Shown: in pieces, positions 18,581 through 28,547 of the stretch | Layout: each line of letters begins with the position of its first letter | How positions within the stretch are numbered: position 1 is the stretch's first letter | NCBI RefSeq assembly: GCF_016902295.1 | Contig: NZ_JACJLQ010000021.1 | Location: 1 to 62,193, forward strand | Source of the DNA: Bacteroides caecigallinarum | Lineage (GTDB): Bacteria > Bacteroidota > Bacteroidia > Bacteroidales > Bacteroidaceae | Length of the DNA: 62,193 nt | Direction of reading: 5' to 3' | Notes under the pieces: generated by a model | Seen by the model: the letters and a program-made list of their open reading frames with translations, nothing else | The model's database searches: none | What the model was told of the DNA's origin: nothing | Position numbers and translations under genes: made by a program

Positions 18581-18820
18581 ATGACTATGGCAGAAATCAA
18601 TTATGACTCATTAGTAGAAGTTTTCAAAGGTAACCTTTGGGAAGCAGAATTAGTAAAAGGCTTGTTAGAATCCGAAGGAGTTCAAGCTATGGTAAAGGAC
18701 GAAACCTTATCTGCAGTTACATCACCTTACTCTGGCATGGGAGGCGCTGTATTAGTATTGGTTAATAAGGAAGAAGAAGTTTATGCCAGAAAACTTGTTT
18801 CAGAAAGGAATAGCGCTTGA
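18581..18820 (+). CDS. DUF2007 (putative signal-transducing) small protein
   Basis: A 79-residue soluble protein with a compact alpha-beta domain: VEVFKGNLWEAELVKGLLESEG, then AMVKDETLSAV, GGAVLVLVNKEEEVYARKLV. This is the DUF2007 family, related in fold to the PII-like/GlnB ferredoxin-like group and often annotated as a signal-transducing protein, without known function. The start may be the first ATG or the one two codons later. It is monocistronic between proA and the ribosomal operon. Confidence 0.85.
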   Translation: MTMAEINYDSLVEVFKGNLWEAELVKGLLESEGVQAMVKDETLSAVTSPYSGMGGAVLVLVNKEEEVYARKLVSERNSA

Positions 18821-18870
18821 TTAAATATTATAATACAAAAGAAGAGAAATGAAATATTACAAAAAAAATA

Positions 18871-18904
18871 AAAAGCTGCCTCAAGACTTCTTGAGACAGC
18901 TTTT
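18871..18904. terminator. bidirectional terminator ending the ribosomal superoperon
   Basis: Stem AAAAGCTGCCTCAAG / CTTGAGACAGCTTTT with one mismatch and a very short loop, A- and T-runs outside. It sits between the DUF2007 stop and the rplQ stop. Confidence 0.88.
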
Positions 18905-18925
18905 TTATATATAGCATTTACAGAA

Positions 18926-19408
18926 TTATTCAGCTTTAGGGGCTTCCTCTGTTGTTGCTTCAGTTGTTTCTGCTGGAGCTTCAGTAGCAGCAGATTTCTT
19001 AGAACGACGTGTACGAGTTGTTTTCTTAACAGCAGCTTTAGCCATGTTTTCGTTGTAGTCAACCAACTCGATGAAACACATTTCAGCGTTGTCACCCAAA
19101 CGGTTTCCAGTCTTGATGATACGAGTGTATCCACCTGGACGATCTGCAACCTTAACAGAGATTTCCTTGAAAAGTTCTGTTACAGCAAACTTGTCCTGCA
19201 AGTTACTAAATACTACACGGCGTGAGTTTGTTGTATCTTCCTTAGATTTAGTAATCAAAGGTTCAACGAACTTTTTCAAAGCTTTAGCCTTCGCAACAGT
19301 CGTAGTGATTCTTTTGTGCTTAATCAAAGAACAAGCCATGTTTGACAACATTGCGTTTCTATGAGAAGCAGTACGACCTAAATGGTTAAATTTTTTATTA
19401 TGTCTCAT
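18926..19408 (-). CDS. rplQ: 50S ribosomal protein L17
   Basis: A 160-residue large-subunit protein near the exit tunnel. The core ([20 protein letters not shown] to VDYNE, about 1-120) is ordinary. A 40-residue tail rich in K, A, T and E ([18 protein letters not shown] and on) extends beyond the bacterial norm, as known in other Bacteroidales. Last gene of the superoperon, 3 nt after rpoA. Confidence 0.97.
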   Translation of the reverse strand: MRHNKKFNHLGRTASHRNAMLSNMACSLIKHKRITTTVAKAKALKKFVEPLITKSKEDTTNSRRVVFSNLQDKFAVTELFKEISVKVADRPGGYTRIIKTGNRLGDNAEMCFIELVDYNENMAKAAVKKTTRTRRSKKSAATEAPAETTEATTEEAPKAE

Positions 19409-19411
19409 TTT

Positions 19412-20404
19412 TTATTCTTTATCTAATTTATATTTAGAAATATCTGTTCCAAACGTAAGATTCAGACTCTCGAGCAAATCATCAAGCTCAGTGAGCGATT
19501 TCTTTCCAAAGTTTCTGAACTTAAGGAGGTCAGTCTTATTGAACTGCACAAGATCACCGAGTGTTTCAACATCAGCAGCTTTCAGACAGTTAAGTGCACG
19601 AACTGAAAGATCCATATCTACTAACTTAGTCTTAAGCAATTGTCTCATGTGCAATACTTCTTCATCGAATTCCTCATTACTGTCAGCATCTGATGCTTCA
19701 AGAGTAATCTTTTCATCAGAGAACAACATAAAGTGATGAATCAATATTTTTGCAGCTTCTTTAAGAGCATCCTTTGGATGTATGGAACCATCCGTACTAA
19801 TCTCAAGTACAAGTTTTTCAAAGTCAGTCTTCTGTTCTACACGGAAGTTTTCAACTGAATACTTGACATTACGTATAGGAGTATAAATAGAATCAATAGG
19901 AATTACATTAACATCAGTGCAATATACTCGATTTTCATCGGCTGGTACATATCCACGACCTTTGTTAATTGTAATATCTATTTGCATAGTTGCTTTTGAG
20001 TCTAAATGGCAAATAACCAATTCAGGATTTAACACTTCAAATCCGGTCAAATGCTTACCGATGTCACCTGCTTTGAATTCAGTAGAATTCTCAACAGTAA
20101 TGCTGACACTTTCATTTTCGTATTCGTCAACTATTTGCTTGAACCTTACTTGTTTCAGATTCAAGATAATGTTAGTCACATCTTCTTTTACACCAGGAAC
20201 AGTTGCAAACTCATGTTCAACACCTTCAATACGAATTGTATTGATTGCATAACCTTCCAAAGAAGAAAGAAGAATACGGCGTAAAGCATTACCTACGGTA
20301 ATACCGAAACCGGGTTCAAGCGGACGGAATTCAAACTTACCGAATTTGGAATCCGCTTCTAACATTAATACTTTATCTGGTTTTTGAAATGCTAATATCG
20401 CCAT
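19412..20404 (-). CDS. rpoA: RNA polymerase subunit alpha
   Basis: Scaffold of RNA polymerase. In the 330 residues, the N-terminal dimerisation domain runs about 1-235 ([20 protein letters not shown] is the diagnostic assembly motif). A short linker follows, then the C-terminal helix-hairpin-helix domain that contacts DNA and activators ([20 protein letters not shown], about 260-320). Placed between rpsD and rplQ as in most bacteria, 11 nt after rpsD. Confidence 0.98.
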   Translation of the reverse strand: MAILAFQKPDKVLMLEADSKFGKFEFRPLEPGFGITVGNALRRILLSSLEGYAINTIRIEGVEHEFATVPGVKEDVTNIILNLKQVRFKQIVDEYENESVSITVENSTEFKAGDIGKHLTGFEVLNPELVICHLDSKATMQIDITINKGRGYVPADENRVYCTDVNVIPIDSIYTPIRNVKYSVENFRVEQKTDFEKLVLEISTDGSIHPKDALKEAAKILIHHFMLFSDEKITLEASDADSNEEFDEEVLHMRQLLKTKLVDMDLSVRALNCLKAADVETLGDLVQFNKTDLLKFRNFGKKSLTELDDLLESLNLTFGTDISKYKLDKE

Positions 20405-20415
20405 GAAATTAATTA

Positions 20416-21021
20416 TTATTTAGAGTACAATTCAACGATTAAGTGTTCTTTTATGTTTTCAGGAATGTCAGCTCTCTGAGGCACATGTAACATCTTACCA
20501 GTTTTAGAGTTCTGATCCCATTCTAACCAAGGGTATTTGCTGTGGTTGAATCCAGTCAAAGCATTTTCAATAACTTCAAGTGACTTAGATTTTTCACGCA
20601 CACCTACCAACTGTCCAGGTTTTACAGCATACGATGGAATGTTAACAACTTTACCATCAACTACAATATGCTTGTGACCTACCAACTGACGAGCTGCAGC
20701 ACGAGTTGGGGCGATACCCAAACGGAACACAACATTGTCAAGACGACATTCAAGTGCCTGCAACAAAAGTTCACCAGTAATACCATTCTGACTTGCTGCT
20801 TTTTCAAACATATTACGGAACTGTTTTTCAAGTACTCCGTAAGTATATTTAGCTTTCTGTTTTTCAGCCAACATGACACCGTATTCAGAAGTTTTTCTAC
20901 GGCGAGTATTTCCATGCTGTCCAGGAGGATAATTTCTTTTTGCTAAAACTTTATCTGCTCCGAAGATAGCTTCACCGAATTTACGTGCAATTCTACTTTT
21001 TGGTCCAGTATATCTAGCCAT
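20416..21021 (-). CDS. rpsD: 30S ribosomal protein S4
   Basis: Primary 16S-binding assembly protein, 201 residues, starting [17 protein letters not shown] with the S4 RNA-binding domain at about 92-155 ([20 protein letters not shown]). The N-terminal region has none of the four zinc Cys found in some S4 copies. In many bacteria S4 represses the alpha operon by binding its leader; no such structure was recognised here. Confidence 0.98.
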   Translation of the reverse strand: MARYTGPKSRIARKFGEAIFGADKVLAKRNYPPGQHGNTRRRKTSEYGVMLAEKQKAKYTYGVLEKQFRNMFEKAASQNGITGELLLQALECRLDNVVFRLGIAPTRAAARQLVGHKHIVVDGKVVNIPSYAVKPGQLVGVREKSKSLEVIENALTGFNHSKYPWLEWDQNSKTGKMLHVPQRADIPENIKEHLIVELYSK

Positions 21022-21064
21022 TTTTATTTGAAATTTTAATTGTTATTAATACAGGTGTCTAATA

Positions 21065-21454
21065 TTATACTCTTCTTCTCTTAGGAGGACGACAACCGTT
21101 ATGAGGCAATGGTGTTACATCAATGATTTCAGTAACTTCGATTCCGGCTCCGTGTACGGTTCTAATAGCAGACTCACGTCCGTTACCTGGACCTTTAACG
21201 TATGCTTTAACCTTTCTCAATCCGAGGTCAAATGCTACTTTTGCACAATCCTGTGCAGCCATTTGAGCTGCGTATGGAGTGTTCTTCTTAGAACCTCTAA
21301 ATCCCATTTTACCTGCAGAAGACCAAGAAATAATCTGACCTTCACTATTTGCTAAAGAAACGATGATGTTATTGAATGATGAATGAACATGCAACTGTCC
21401 GTTTGCATCAACCTTCACATTTCTTTTTTTAGCTGCGACTGTTTTTTTTGCCAT
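21065..21454 (-). CDS. rpsK: 30S ribosomal protein S11
   Basis: Platform protein lining the mRNA exit, 129 residues. Recognised by [21 protein letters not shown]-like [27 protein letters not shown] and the end [14 protein letters not shown]. Basic N-terminal extension ([10 protein letters not shown]). It lies 11 nt after rpsM. Confidence 0.98.
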   Translation of the reverse strand: MAKKTVAAKKRNVKVDANGQLHVHSSFNNIIVSLANSEGQIISWSSAGKMGFRGSKKNTPYAAQMAAQDCAKVAFDLGLRKVKAYVKGPGNGRESAIRTVHGAGIEVTEIIDVTPLPHNGCRPPKRRRV

Positions 21455-21465
21455 ATTAACAATTA

Positions 21466-21846
21466 TTATTTAGTAGCTTTTTTCTTATTTGCAACAGTTT
21501 TCTTTCTTCCCTTACGTGTACGAGCATTATTCTTAGTGCTCTGACCTCTTACAGGAAGTCCCAAACGGTGACGAACACCACGATAGCAACCAATATCCAT
21601 TAATCTCTTAATGTTTAACTGGATTTCTGAACGAAGATCACCTTCTACTTTGTACTCAGCAGCGATAATTTCACGAATCTTAGCAGCCTGATCATCAGTC
21701 CAATCTTTAACTTTAATGTCACGATCAACACCTGCTTTTTCCAAAATTTTTGCTGAACTACTGCGTCCTATACCATATACGTATGTTAACGCAATCTCAC
21801 CTCTTTTATTCTGAGGCAAATCTACACCAACTATTCTTATAGCCAT
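21466..21846 (-). CDS. rpsM: 30S ribosomal protein S13
   Basis: Head protein touching the P-site tRNA and the central intersubunit bridge. The 126 residues show [20 protein letters not shown], the [10 protein letters not shown] helix, the [13 protein letters not shown] motif and a basic tail ([17 protein letters not shown]). First of the alpha-type group after rpmJ. Confidence 0.98.
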   Translation of the reverse strand: MAIRIVGVDLPQNKRGEIALTYVYGIGRSSSAKILEKAGVDRDIKVKDWTDDQAAKIREIIAAEYKVEGDLRSEIQLNIKRLMDIGCYRGVRHRLGLPVRGQSTKNNARTRKGRKKTVANKKKATK

Positions 21847-21878
21847 ATACTAATTATTTTTTTTGCAAAAATAATAAA

Positions 21879-21995
21879 TTATCCTTGACGTTGTTTATAC
21901 TTAGGATTTTTCTTGTTAATAACATACAAACGGCCATTACGTCTAACGATCTTACATTCTGGCGTACGTTTTTTTAATGAAGCTCTTACTTTCAT
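21879..21995 (-). CDS. rpmJ: 50S ribosomal protein L36
   Basis: A 38-residue protein: [20 protein letters not shown] followed by [18 protein letters not shown]. The usual zinc-ribbon ligands (C-x2-C, C, H) are gone except one Cys, so this is a zinc-free C-minus form, which is thought to keep translation working when zinc is scarce. It lies between infA (14 nt) and rpsM, the standard order. Confidence 0.96.
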   Translation of the reverse strand: MKVRASLKKRTPECKIVRRNGRLYVINKKNPKYKQRQG

Positions 21996-22009
21996 ATCTT
22001 ATTTTTCTA

Positions 22010-22228
22010 TTATTTATATCGGAAAACAATTCTTCCTTTTGATAAATCATACGGAGACATCTCAACTCTGACTTTATCACCTGGAAGTATTTTAATGTAA
22101 TGCATTCTCATCTTACCAGAGATATGAGCAGTTATCTCATGTCCGTTCTCAAGTTCTACACGAAACATTGCATTTGACAATGCTTCAACTATTACACCAT
22201 CTTGTTCTATTGCAGATTGCTTTGCCAT
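22010..22228 (-). CDS. infA: translation initiation factor IF-1
   Basis: A 72-residue OB-fold protein that occupies the A site during initiation. Sequence from [20 protein letters not shown] to [11 protein letters not shown] covers the complete family. It lies 6 nt after map. Confidence 0.98.
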   Translation of the reverse strand: MAKQSAIEQDGVIVEALSNAMFRVELENGHEITAHISGKMRMHYIKILPGDKVRVEMSPYDLSKGRIVFRYK

Positions 22229-22234
22229 ATTAAA

Positions 22235-23026
22235 TTACTTTTGTGCTAATACTTGTTCAATAAATTCAAATGATGATAAGATATCAGCCTTTCCAAGTCC
22301 AACTGCCACCGTATGTTCAAAATGTGCGGCGAAACTGTTGTCTCTTGTTCTGACTGACCAATTATCTTTCTCAAGATAAATCTTTCTATCACCGAGAGTT
22401 ATCATTGGTTCAATAGCCAGGCACATACCTTTCTTCAAAAGCGTGCCACTGCCTCGTCTTCCATAATTTGGAACGGCTGGATCTTCATGCATATCCTTTC
22501 CTATCCCATGTCCGACGAATTCCCTCACTACACCATACTTATAAGATTCACAATGACTTTGGACTGCATATCCGATATCACCCAATCTCTTGCCATGAAC
22601 GGCATTTTCTATTCCTTTATACAATGCTTCTTTAGTGACTTTCAATAATTGGGCAACTTCAGGACTCACTTCTCCAACACAAAAAGTATAAGCAGAATCT
22701 CCACAAAAGCCATTAAGTAAAGTTCCACAATCAACAGAAACTATATCACCATCTCTAAGAGGTTCATCATTAGGAATTCCATGTACAACCTGACTATTGA
22801 CAGAAGTACAAATGGAAGCAGGAAAGGGAGAACCATAGGGATTAGGAAATCCTTTAAAGGTTGGCAAAGCGCCATTATCACGTATGAACTCTTCAGCTAC
22901 CTTATCGAGTTGCTTAGTTGTAACTCCAGGCTTGATTAGTTTGGCAACTTCTGCCAGAGTTCTTCCTACAAGAAGATTACTCTGACGAAGTAGCTCTATC
23001 TCATCATCTGTTTTAAGAATTATCAT
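22235..23026 (-). CDS. map: methionine aminopeptidase, type I
   Basis: Removes the initiator Met from nascent proteins. The 263-residue pita-bread protein shows the metal ligands in SVDCGTLLNGFCGDSAYTF (two Asp), GHGIGKDMHE (His), EPMITLG (Glu) and the last Glu near FEHTVAVG. The start is set at 23026 (MIILKTDDEIELL); the upstream ATG at 23047 would overlap secY. Placed between secY and infA with no adk, as usual in Bacteroidota. Confidence 0.97.
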   Translation of the reverse strand: MIILKTDDEIELLRQSNLLVGRTLAEVAKLIKPGVTTKQLDKVAEEFIRDNGALPTFKGFPNPYGSPFPASICTSVNSQVVHGIPNDEPLRDGDIVSVDCGTLLNGFCGDSAYTFCVGEVSPEVAQLLKVTKEALYKGIENAVHGKRLGDIGYAVQSHCESYKYGVVREFVGHGIGKDMHEDPAVPNYGRRGSGTLLKKGMCLAIEPMITLGDRKIYLEKDNWSVRTRDNSFAAHFEHTVAVGLGKADILSSFEFIEQVLAQK

Positions 23027-23033
23027 AGAGTAA

Positions 23034-24380
23034 TTAGTAAGCAGCAACGTTACCAGAACGTCCTCTAATTCTTCCGGAACTCAACAAGCCATCGTAATGT
23101 CTCATTAACAAATGGCTTTCAACCTGTTGAAGAGTATCAAGAACAACTCCAACCAAGATTAACAATGAAGTTCCTCCAAAGAACTGAGCGAATTCAGCCT
23201 GAATACCAAAATAACCAGCAAAAGCAGGAAGAACAGCTATTATTGCAAGGAAGATTGAACCGGGCAATGTAATTCTTGTCATTATTGTATCCAGATAATC
23301 AGAAGTCTGTTTACCAGGTTTAATGCCAGGAATAAAGCCATTATTTCTCTTCATATCTTCAGCCATTTGGTTAGGATTAATTGTTATTGCTGTATAAAAA
23401 TAAGTAAAGACAATAATCAAAACTGCAAAGATCAAGTTATATGCAAAACTTGTATGGTCAATCAAAGATCTCATAATACCACTTGCATTTTCTGTATTAG
23501 AAAATCCAATAAAAGTTATTGGGATGAACATAATGGCCTGTGCAAAGATGATAGGCATTACGTTTGCTGCATTAACTTTCAAAGGTATATACTGTCTTGC
23601 GCCACCATATTGCTTATTACCTACAATACGTTTTGCATACTGAACAGGAACTTTACGAACACCTTGTACCAACATAATAGCAGCAGCAATAACTGCAAGT
23701 AAAGCAACAATCTCTATGATAAACATAATAACACCACCTGTTTCAGCCAAAGTAAGACGAGATACTAACTCGGCTCCAAAAGCCTGAGGCAAACGTGCTA
23801 TAATACCAACCATGATTATCAAAGAAATACCATTACCGATACCTTTGTCTGTAATACGTTCACCCAACCAAAGGACAAACATACTACCAGCTGCCAATAT
23901 TATTGTGGATGTAATTATAAAGAAAGTCCAATCTAATGAAGCATTAAGAGCTGGTCCAGCTTGGAACTTTAAGTTGATCAAGTATGATGGAGCTTGGAAT
24001 ATAAGAATAATCAAAGTTAATATACGGGTATATTGGTTGATTTTTCTACGTCCACTTTCACCTTCACGCTGCAATTTCTGGAAATATGGAACTGCAATAG
24101 CCAACAACTGAATCACGATGGATGCTGAGATGTATGGCATAATACCCAATGCGAAAATAGACGCATTAGAAAAAGCACCACCAGAAAACATATTCAACAA
24201 AGCAAGAAGACCTTCACTAGTCTGCTCATGCAATTTAGTCAACATTTGAGGATTTATACCTGGCAAAACCACGTATGAACCTAAACGGTAAATTGCGACA
24301 AACAATATGGTAATGAGGATCCGTTTTCTCAGATCCTCAATATTCCATATATTTTTTAATGTTTCAATAGATTTTCTCAT
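23034..24380 (-). CDS. secY: preprotein translocase channel subunit SecY
   Basis: Central pore of the Sec translocon in the inner membrane; 448 residues with ten hydrophobic helices. Signatures: YRLGSYVVLPGI at the first helix, the plug region after it, LNMFSGGAFSNASIFALGIMPYI and the C-terminal cytosolic RHYDGLLSSGRIRGR. It lies between rplO and map in the spc part. Confidence 0.98.
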   Translation of the reverse strand: MRKSIETLKNIWNIEDLRKRILITILFVAIYRLGSYVVLPGINPQMLTKLHEQTSEGLLALLNMFSGGAFSNASIFALGIMPYISASIVIQLLAIAVPYFQKLQREGESGRRKINQYTRILTLIILIFQAPSYLINLKFQAGPALNASLDWTFFIITSTIILAAGSMFVLWLGERITDKGIGNGISLIIMVGIIARLPQAFGAELVSRLTLAETGGVIMFIIEIVALLAVIAAAIMLVQGVRKVPVQYAKRIVGNKQYGGARQYIPLKVNAANVMPIIFAQAIMFIPITFIGFSNTENASGIMRSLIDHTSFAYNLIFAVLIIVFTYFYTAITINPNQMAEDMKRNNGFIPGIKPGKQTSDYLDTIMTRITLPGSIFLAIIAVLPAFAGYFGIQAEFAQFFGGTSLLILVGVVLDTLQQVESHLLMRHYDGLLSSGRIRGRSGNVAAY

Positions 24381-24384
24381 TTAA

Positions 24385-24831
24385 TCAGAGTTTTACTGCA
24401 TTACCACCAACGGCTTCGATTGCAGCTACCGCACTTTTTGAGAAAGCATTTGCTTCAACATCAAGCTTAGTAGTTAAACTACCGTTACCAAGAACTTTCA
24501 CTAACTGTTTTGAAGAAATATAACCAGCTTCAATAAATTCGTTGATACCTACTTTTGTCAAATTCTTAGCATCAGCTAAAGCCTGTATAGTATCAAGGTT
24601 GATAGCTTTGTATTCAACACGGTTAATATTCTTAAAACCAAATTTTGGAACACGACGCTGAAGAGGCATCTGACCACCTTCAAATCCGATCTTCTTTGAA
24701 TAACCAGATCTTGACTTTGCTCCTTTATGTCCTCTTGTAGAAGTTCCACCCAAACCAGAACCCGGTCCACGACCTATTCTTTTTCTAGTTTTTAAAGAAC
24801 CTTTAGCAGGACTCAAACTATTTAAATTCAT
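24385..24831 (-). CDS. rplO: 50S ribosomal protein L15
   Basis: 148 residues. The Gly/Arg-rich N-terminus that threads through 23S rRNA is clear (RKRIGRGPGSGLGGTSTRGH), followed by GGQMPLQRRVPKFGF and the globular C-terminal domain. It stands before secY with 4 nt between. Confidence 0.98.
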   Translation of the reverse strand: MNLNSLSPAKGSLKTRKRIGRGPGSGLGGTSTRGHKGAKSRSGYSKKIGFEGGQMPLQRRVPKFGFKNINRVEYKAINLDTIQALADAKNLTKVGINEFIEAGYISSKQLVKVLGNGSLTTKLDVEANAFSKSAVAAIEAVGGNAVKL

Positions 24832-24860
24832 ATTGTAAAATCTTTATTATTAACAATATA

Positions 24861-25037
24861 TTACTTAACGATTTGAACTAGGTGCTTAACCTTTTCAATC
24901 ATACCAAGGATTGATGGAGTTTCTTCGTGTTCAACCACACGATTCATTTTGCGAAGACCAAGAGCATCCAATGTTCTTTTCTGGTCAGCAGGAGCACCAA
25001 TTCTACTCTTTACTTGTTTAATCTTAATAGTTGACAT
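24861..25037 (-). CDS. rpmD: 50S ribosomal protein L30
   Basis: A 58-residue protein, MSTIKIKQVKSRIGAPADQK through GLRKMNRVVEHEETPSILGM to HLVQIVK, fully matching the L30 alpha-beta fold. Its start is preceded by an exact AGGAGG five nt upstream, overlapping the end of rpsE; such a site is exceptional in this phylum. Confidence 0.97.
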   Translation of the reverse strand: MSTIKIKQVKSRIGAPADQKRTLDALGLRKMNRVVEHEETPSILGMIEKVKHLVQIVK

Positions 25038-25050
25038 GTTTTCCTCCTTA
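25038..25050 (-). promoter_or_regulatory. strong Shine-Dalgarno before rpmD
   Basis: Minus strand reads TAAGGAGGAAAACATG: AGGAGG, five nt, ATG. It begins inside the rpsE stop codon. Confidence 0.85.
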
Positions 25051-25563
25051 TCCTCTAAATACTTTATCCAAACTTACACCTCTGTTCTGAGCAACCATTC
25101 TTGCATCTCTCATTTCACCCAAAGCCTTGATTGTAGCTTTAACCAAATTATGAGGGTTTGAAGAACCTTTAGATTTTGCCAAAACGTCAGTTACACCTAC
25201 ACTTTCCAATACGGCACGCATTGCACCACCTGCTACAACTCCAGTACCAGTAGAAGCTGGTTTGATGAATACTTCAGCACCACCGAATTTAGCAGACTGT
25301 TCGTGAGGAACAGTACCTTTCAATACTGGAACGCGAGTAAGGTTTTTCTTTGCAGCTTCAACACCTTTAGCAATCGCTGCTGTAACTTCACCTGCTTTAC
25401 CAAGACCCCAGCCGATGATACCATCTTCATTTCCTACTACAACAATAGCAGAGAAGCTGAAAGTTCTACCACCTTTTGTAACTTTAGTAACGCGGTTGAT
25501 AGCAACCAGTCTATCTTTTAATTCTATATCGTTAGTGATCTTAACTCTATTATTAACTGCCAT
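25048..25563 (-). CDS. rpsE: 30S ribosomal protein S5
   Basis: Accuracy-related small-subunit protein. The 171 residues hold the double-stranded-RNA-binding N-half ([20 protein letters not shown], then [17 protein letters not shown]) and the ribosomal C-half ([17 protein letters not shown]). Ordinary length and position after rplR. Confidence 0.98.
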   Translation of the reverse strand: MAVNNRVKITNDIELKDRLVAINRVTKVTKGGRTFSFSAIVVVGNEDGIIGWGLGKAGEVTAAIAKGVEAAKKNLTRVPVLKGTVPHEQSAKFGGAEVFIKPASTGTGVVAGGAMRAVLESVGVTDVLAKSKGSSNPHNLVKATIKALGEMRDARMVAQNRGVSLDKVFRG

Positions 25564-25569
25564 AATTCA

Positions 25570-25911
25570 TTAAAATTTAAGTCCACCGTTACGAGCAGCA
25601 TCAGCTACTTCTTTTACTCTCCCATGATACAAGTAACCATTACGGTCGAATACGACAGTCGTAATTCCAGCTTCCTGAGCTTTCTTAGCGATCAATTCAC
25701 CAACTTTAGCTGCCTGTTCTTTCTTAGGACATGCCTCCATACCAAGAGAAGAAGCTGCCGCAAGTGTTTTACCATTCAAATCGTCAATAACTTGAACGTA
25801 AATCTGCTTGTTACTTCTAAATACACTCATACGCGGACGTTCAGGAGTACCTGAAATTTTATTGCGTACTCTATATTTGATCTTAACTCGTCTTTCTATT
25901 TTTGTTGTCAT
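25570..25911 (-). CDS. rplR: 50S ribosomal protein L18
   Basis: Carries 5S rRNA into the large subunit. The 113 residues show [28 protein letters not shown] and [20 protein letters not shown] near the end. Six nt before rpsE. Confidence 0.98.
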   Translation of the reverse strand: MTTKIERRVKIKYRVRNKISGTPERPRMSVFRSNKQIYVQVIDDLNGKTLAAASSLGMEACPKKEQAAKVGELIAKKAQEAGITTVVFDRNGYLYHGRVKEVADAARNGGLKF

Positions 25912-25932
25912 AATTATACGTATTTAAGTGAA

Positions 25933-26502
25933 TTATTTAGCACCAGCTGACTTACCAGACTTTCTACGGATTTCTTCGCCAACAAACTTAATACCTTTTC
26001 CTTTATAAGGTTCAGGCTTACGGAAAGAACGTATTTTTGAACAAACCTGACCGAGCAGCTGTTTGTCACAAGATTCCAAAATTATAAGTGGGTTCTTATT
26101 TCTTTCAGACTTAGTTTCAACTTTTACTTCAGGTGGCAACTGCAAAAATATATTGTGAGTATAACCTAATGCAAAATCGATTATATTTCCATTATTTGAA
26201 GCACGATAACCTACACCGACAAGTTCCAACTCTTTCTTGTAACCTTGCGAAACACCAACAACCATGTTGTTGATCAAAGCGCGATACAAACCGTGGAAAG
26301 CATGACGCTGTTTCAGGTTATCAAGCATAGCGTTTTCATTTTCTGTCAATACAACGTGACCATCAGCAATTTCAACATTGATAGAAGGATCAACAAACTG
26401 ACTCAATTCTCCTTTAGGTCCTTTAACGCTAACTACATTATCCTTAAGAGTTACTGTAACTCCTGAAGGTATAGAAATAGGCAATTTACCAATTCTTGAC
26501 AT
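25933..26502 (-). CDS. rplF: 50S ribosomal protein L6
   Basis: Protein near the factor-binding site, 189 residues with two repeated L6 domains (RIGKLPISIPSGVTV; LELVGVGYRASNNGN) and the end PYKGKGIKFVGEEIRRKSGK. Its ATG follows a perfect AGGAGG at 7 nt, one of only three such sites in the operon. Confidence 0.98.
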   Translation of the reverse strand: MSRIGKLPISIPSGVTVTLKDNVVSVKGPKGELSQFVDPSINVEIADGHVVLTENENAMLDNLKQRHAFHGLYRALINNMVVGVSQGYKKELELVGVGYRASNNGNIIDFALGYTHNIFLQLPPEVKVETKSERNKNPLIILESCDKQLLGQVCSKIRSFRKPEPYKGKGIKFVGEEIRRKSGKSAGAK

Positions 26503-26515
26503 AGTTTATCCTCCT
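26503..26515 (-). promoter_or_regulatory. strong Shine-Dalgarno before rplF
   Basis: Minus strand reads TTAGGAGGATAAACTATG: AGGAGG, seven nt, ATG, in the short gap after rpsH. Confidence 0.85.
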
Positions 26516-26517
26516 AA

Positions 26518-26913
26518 TTAATATACATAACAAAGAACTTCACCACCTATTTTCAATTCAGCAGCTTCCTTGTTAGTCATTACACCTTTGGAAGTAGATA
26601 TAATTGCAATACCTAATCCATTAATTACTCTCGGCATGTCTTTGTATCCAGTGTATTTACGCATACCTGGAGTTGAAACTCTAATTAGTTTCTTGATTGC
26701 GTTAACCTTGTTAACTGCATCATACTTCAAAGCCACTTTGATAGTTCCCTGAGGACCATCTTCTACAAATTTGTAGTTCAGAATGTAACCTTTGTCAAAC
26801 AAGATTTTAGTAATCTCTTTTTTCAAATTTGATGCAGGCACTTCTACTACTCTGTGCTTAGCACTAATTGCATTTCTCAATCTAGTGAGATAATCTGCTA
26901 TTGGATCTGTCAT
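26518..26913 (-). CDS. rpsH: 30S ribosomal protein S8
   Basis: Primary 16S-binding protein of the central domain, 131 residues, MTDPIADYLTRLRNAISA to GIAIISTSKGVMTNKEA and GGEVLCYVY. In E. coli S8 represses the spc operon at the L5 leader; no matching site was recognised here. Confidence 0.98.
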   Translation of the reverse strand: MTDPIADYLTRLRNAISAKHRVVEVPASNLKKEITKILFDKGYILNYKFVEDGPQGTIKVALKYDAVNKVNAIKKLIRVSTPGMRKYTGYKDMPRVINGLGIAIISTSKGVMTNKEAAELKIGGEVLCYVY

Positions 26914-26971
26914 AAAATAAAATTGTTAAATTAATCAGGACTACCCTGACAATATTTAATAATAAAAAATC

Positions 26972-27271
26972 TTACCAGCTAGCTTTCTTAACACCCGGGA
27001 TTAAACCGTTAGATGCCATTTCACGGAACTGAATACGTGAAATTCCGAACTGGCGCATATAACCTTTAGGACGGCCAGTAAGTTTGCAACGGTTATGCAA
27101 ACGAATCGGATTAGAGTTTTTAGGAAGATCTTGCAATTTCTGAGCAGCTTCAAAAGCTTCAGCAGGATCACCTGTGTTAACGATTTTCTTGAGTGCAGCA
27201 CGCTTCTCAGCATATTTTGCAACAAGTTTAGCTCTTTTTACTTCACGAGCTTTCATTGATTCTTTTGCCAT
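26972..27271 (-). CDS. rpsN: 30S ribosomal protein S14 (zinc-free type)
   Basis: 99 residues, [20 protein letters not shown], ending with [20 protein letters not shown] and [21 protein letters not shown]. The long form with Cys pairs replaced, so it does not need zinc, matching the zinc-free L36 of the same operon. Seven nt after rplE... the order rplE-rpsN-rpsH is standard. Confidence 0.98.
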   Translation of the reverse strand: MAKESMKAREVKRAKLVAKYAEKRAALKKIVNTGDPAEAFEAAQKLQDLPKNSNPIRLHNRCKLTGRPKGYMRQFGISRIQFREMASNGLIPGVKKASW

Positions 27272-27277
27272 AGCTTA

Positions 27278-27835
27278 TCAATCTTTTTTAGCGTTTTTAA
27301 ACGGTAAACCGAATTCTTTCAAAAGAGCATATCCTTCTTCATCAGTCTTGGCAGAAGTCACAAATGTGATGTTCATACCTAAGATTTTAGTGATGCTATC
27401 GATATTGATTTCAGGGAAGATAATCTGCTCCTGAATACCAAGTGTATAGTTACCTCTACCATCAAACTTGCTTTCGATACCTTTAAAGTCACGGATACGT
27501 GGCAATGCTACACGAACAAGTTTTTCAAGGAATTCATACATTCTCTCACGACGCAAAGTTACCATAACACCGATTGGCATTTTTTTACGTAACTTGAAGT
27601 TAGCGATATCCTTACGAGATACTGTTGCAACAGCTTTCTGACCTGTGATAGCTGTCAATTCATTAATTGCAACGTCTATGATCTTCTTGTCAGCTACAGC
27701 CATTCCCAAGCCCTGATTGATAACAATCTTCTTGAGAACCGGAATCTGCATAGTTGAAGAATACTGGAATTGATTCTTCAATGCTGGAGCTATACGCTCA
27801 GCATATTCTTTCTTAAGGCTTGCAGTATTACTCAT
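27278..27835 (-). CDS. rplE: 50S ribosomal protein L5
   Basis: Binds 5S rRNA and touches the P-site tRNA. The 185 residues include [32 protein letters not shown] and [12 protein letters not shown]. The start is 3 nt after rplX; a partial purine-rich stretch (GAGAGGAGAT) lies upstream inside rplX. Confidence 0.98.
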   Translation of the reverse strand: MSNTASLKKEYAERIAPALKNQFQYSSTMQIPVLKKIVINQGLGMAVADKKIIDVAINELTAITGQKAVATVSRKDIANFKLRKKMPIGVMVTLRRERMYEFLEKLVRVALPRIRDFKGIESKFDGRGNYTLGIQEQIIFPEINIDSITKILGMNITFVTSAKTDEEGYALLKEFGLPFKNAKKD

Positions 27836-27838
27836 TTA

Positions 27839-28159
27839 TTAGATCTCCTCTCCTGATTTTTTTGCATAACGAACAAATGTTCTTCCGTCAGAACTTTCTC
27901 TTCTTCCAATACGTGTTGGTTTACCTGTTTTAGGATCAATAGGGTTCAGGTTTGAAATGTGAATAGGAGCTTCCTGTTTCACAATACCACCCTGAGGGTT
28001 CTTAGCATTAGGCTTAGTACTCTTAGATACCATATTGATACCTTCTACCAAAGCGCGTCCTTCTTTTACAAGAACTTTCAACACACGTCCAGTCTTACCT
28101 TTATCTTCACCAGAGTTAACGTAAACTGTATCGCCTTTTTTAATATGTAATTTACTCAT
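27839..28159 (-). CDS. rplX: 50S ribosomal protein L24
   Basis: Assembly initiator of the large subunit, 106 residues with the KOW motif ([20 protein letters not shown]) and the conserved [19 protein letters not shown]. Follows rplN. Confidence 0.98.
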   Translation of the reverse strand: MSKLHIKKGDTVYVNSGEDKGKTGRVLKVLVKEGRALVEGINMVSKSTKPNAKNPQGGIVKQEAPIHISNLNPIDPKTGKPTRIGRRESSDGRTFVRYAKKSGEEI

Positions 28160-28179
28160 TACTTAAATCTTTTACAAAA

Positions 28180-28545
28180 TTAAAGTACTTCAGGTGCCAA
28201 AGAAACAACTTTCATGTTAGCATTACGCAATTCTCTTGCAACCGGACCAAAGATACGACTTCCTCTAATTTCGCCAGCGTTGTTAAGCAATACGCAAGCA
28301 TTATCATCAAAACGAATATAAGAACCGTCAGCACGACGAATTTCTTTCTTAGTACGTACGATCAGGGCTTTTGATACGGCACCTTTTTTAACATCACTTG
28401 AAGGGATTACACTCTTTATTGAAACTACAATAACATCCCCAACAGAGGCATAACGTCTTTTTGTACCACCCAAAACGCGGATACAAAGAGCTTCTTTAGC
28501 ACCACTGTTGTCACACACTGTAAGTCTTGATTCTGTCTGTATCAT
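28180..28545 (-). CDS. rplN: 50S ribosomal protein L14
   Basis: 121 residues, [49 protein letters not shown]. Forms part of intersubunit bridges with 16S rRNA. Two nt after rpsQ. Confidence 0.98.
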   Translation of the reverse strand: MIQTESRLTVCDNSGAKEALCIRVLGGTKRRYASVGDVIVVSIKSVIPSSDVKKGAVSKALIVRTKKEIRRADGSYIRFDDNACVLLNNAGEIRGSRIFGPVARELRNANMKVVSLAPEVL

Positions 28546-28547
28546 GA

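Noticed and set aside
21866..21873. TATTTTTG box in the rpmJ-rpsM gap as an internal promoter
   Set aside because: No -33 element is visible and the gap is very AT-rich, so a chance match is likely.
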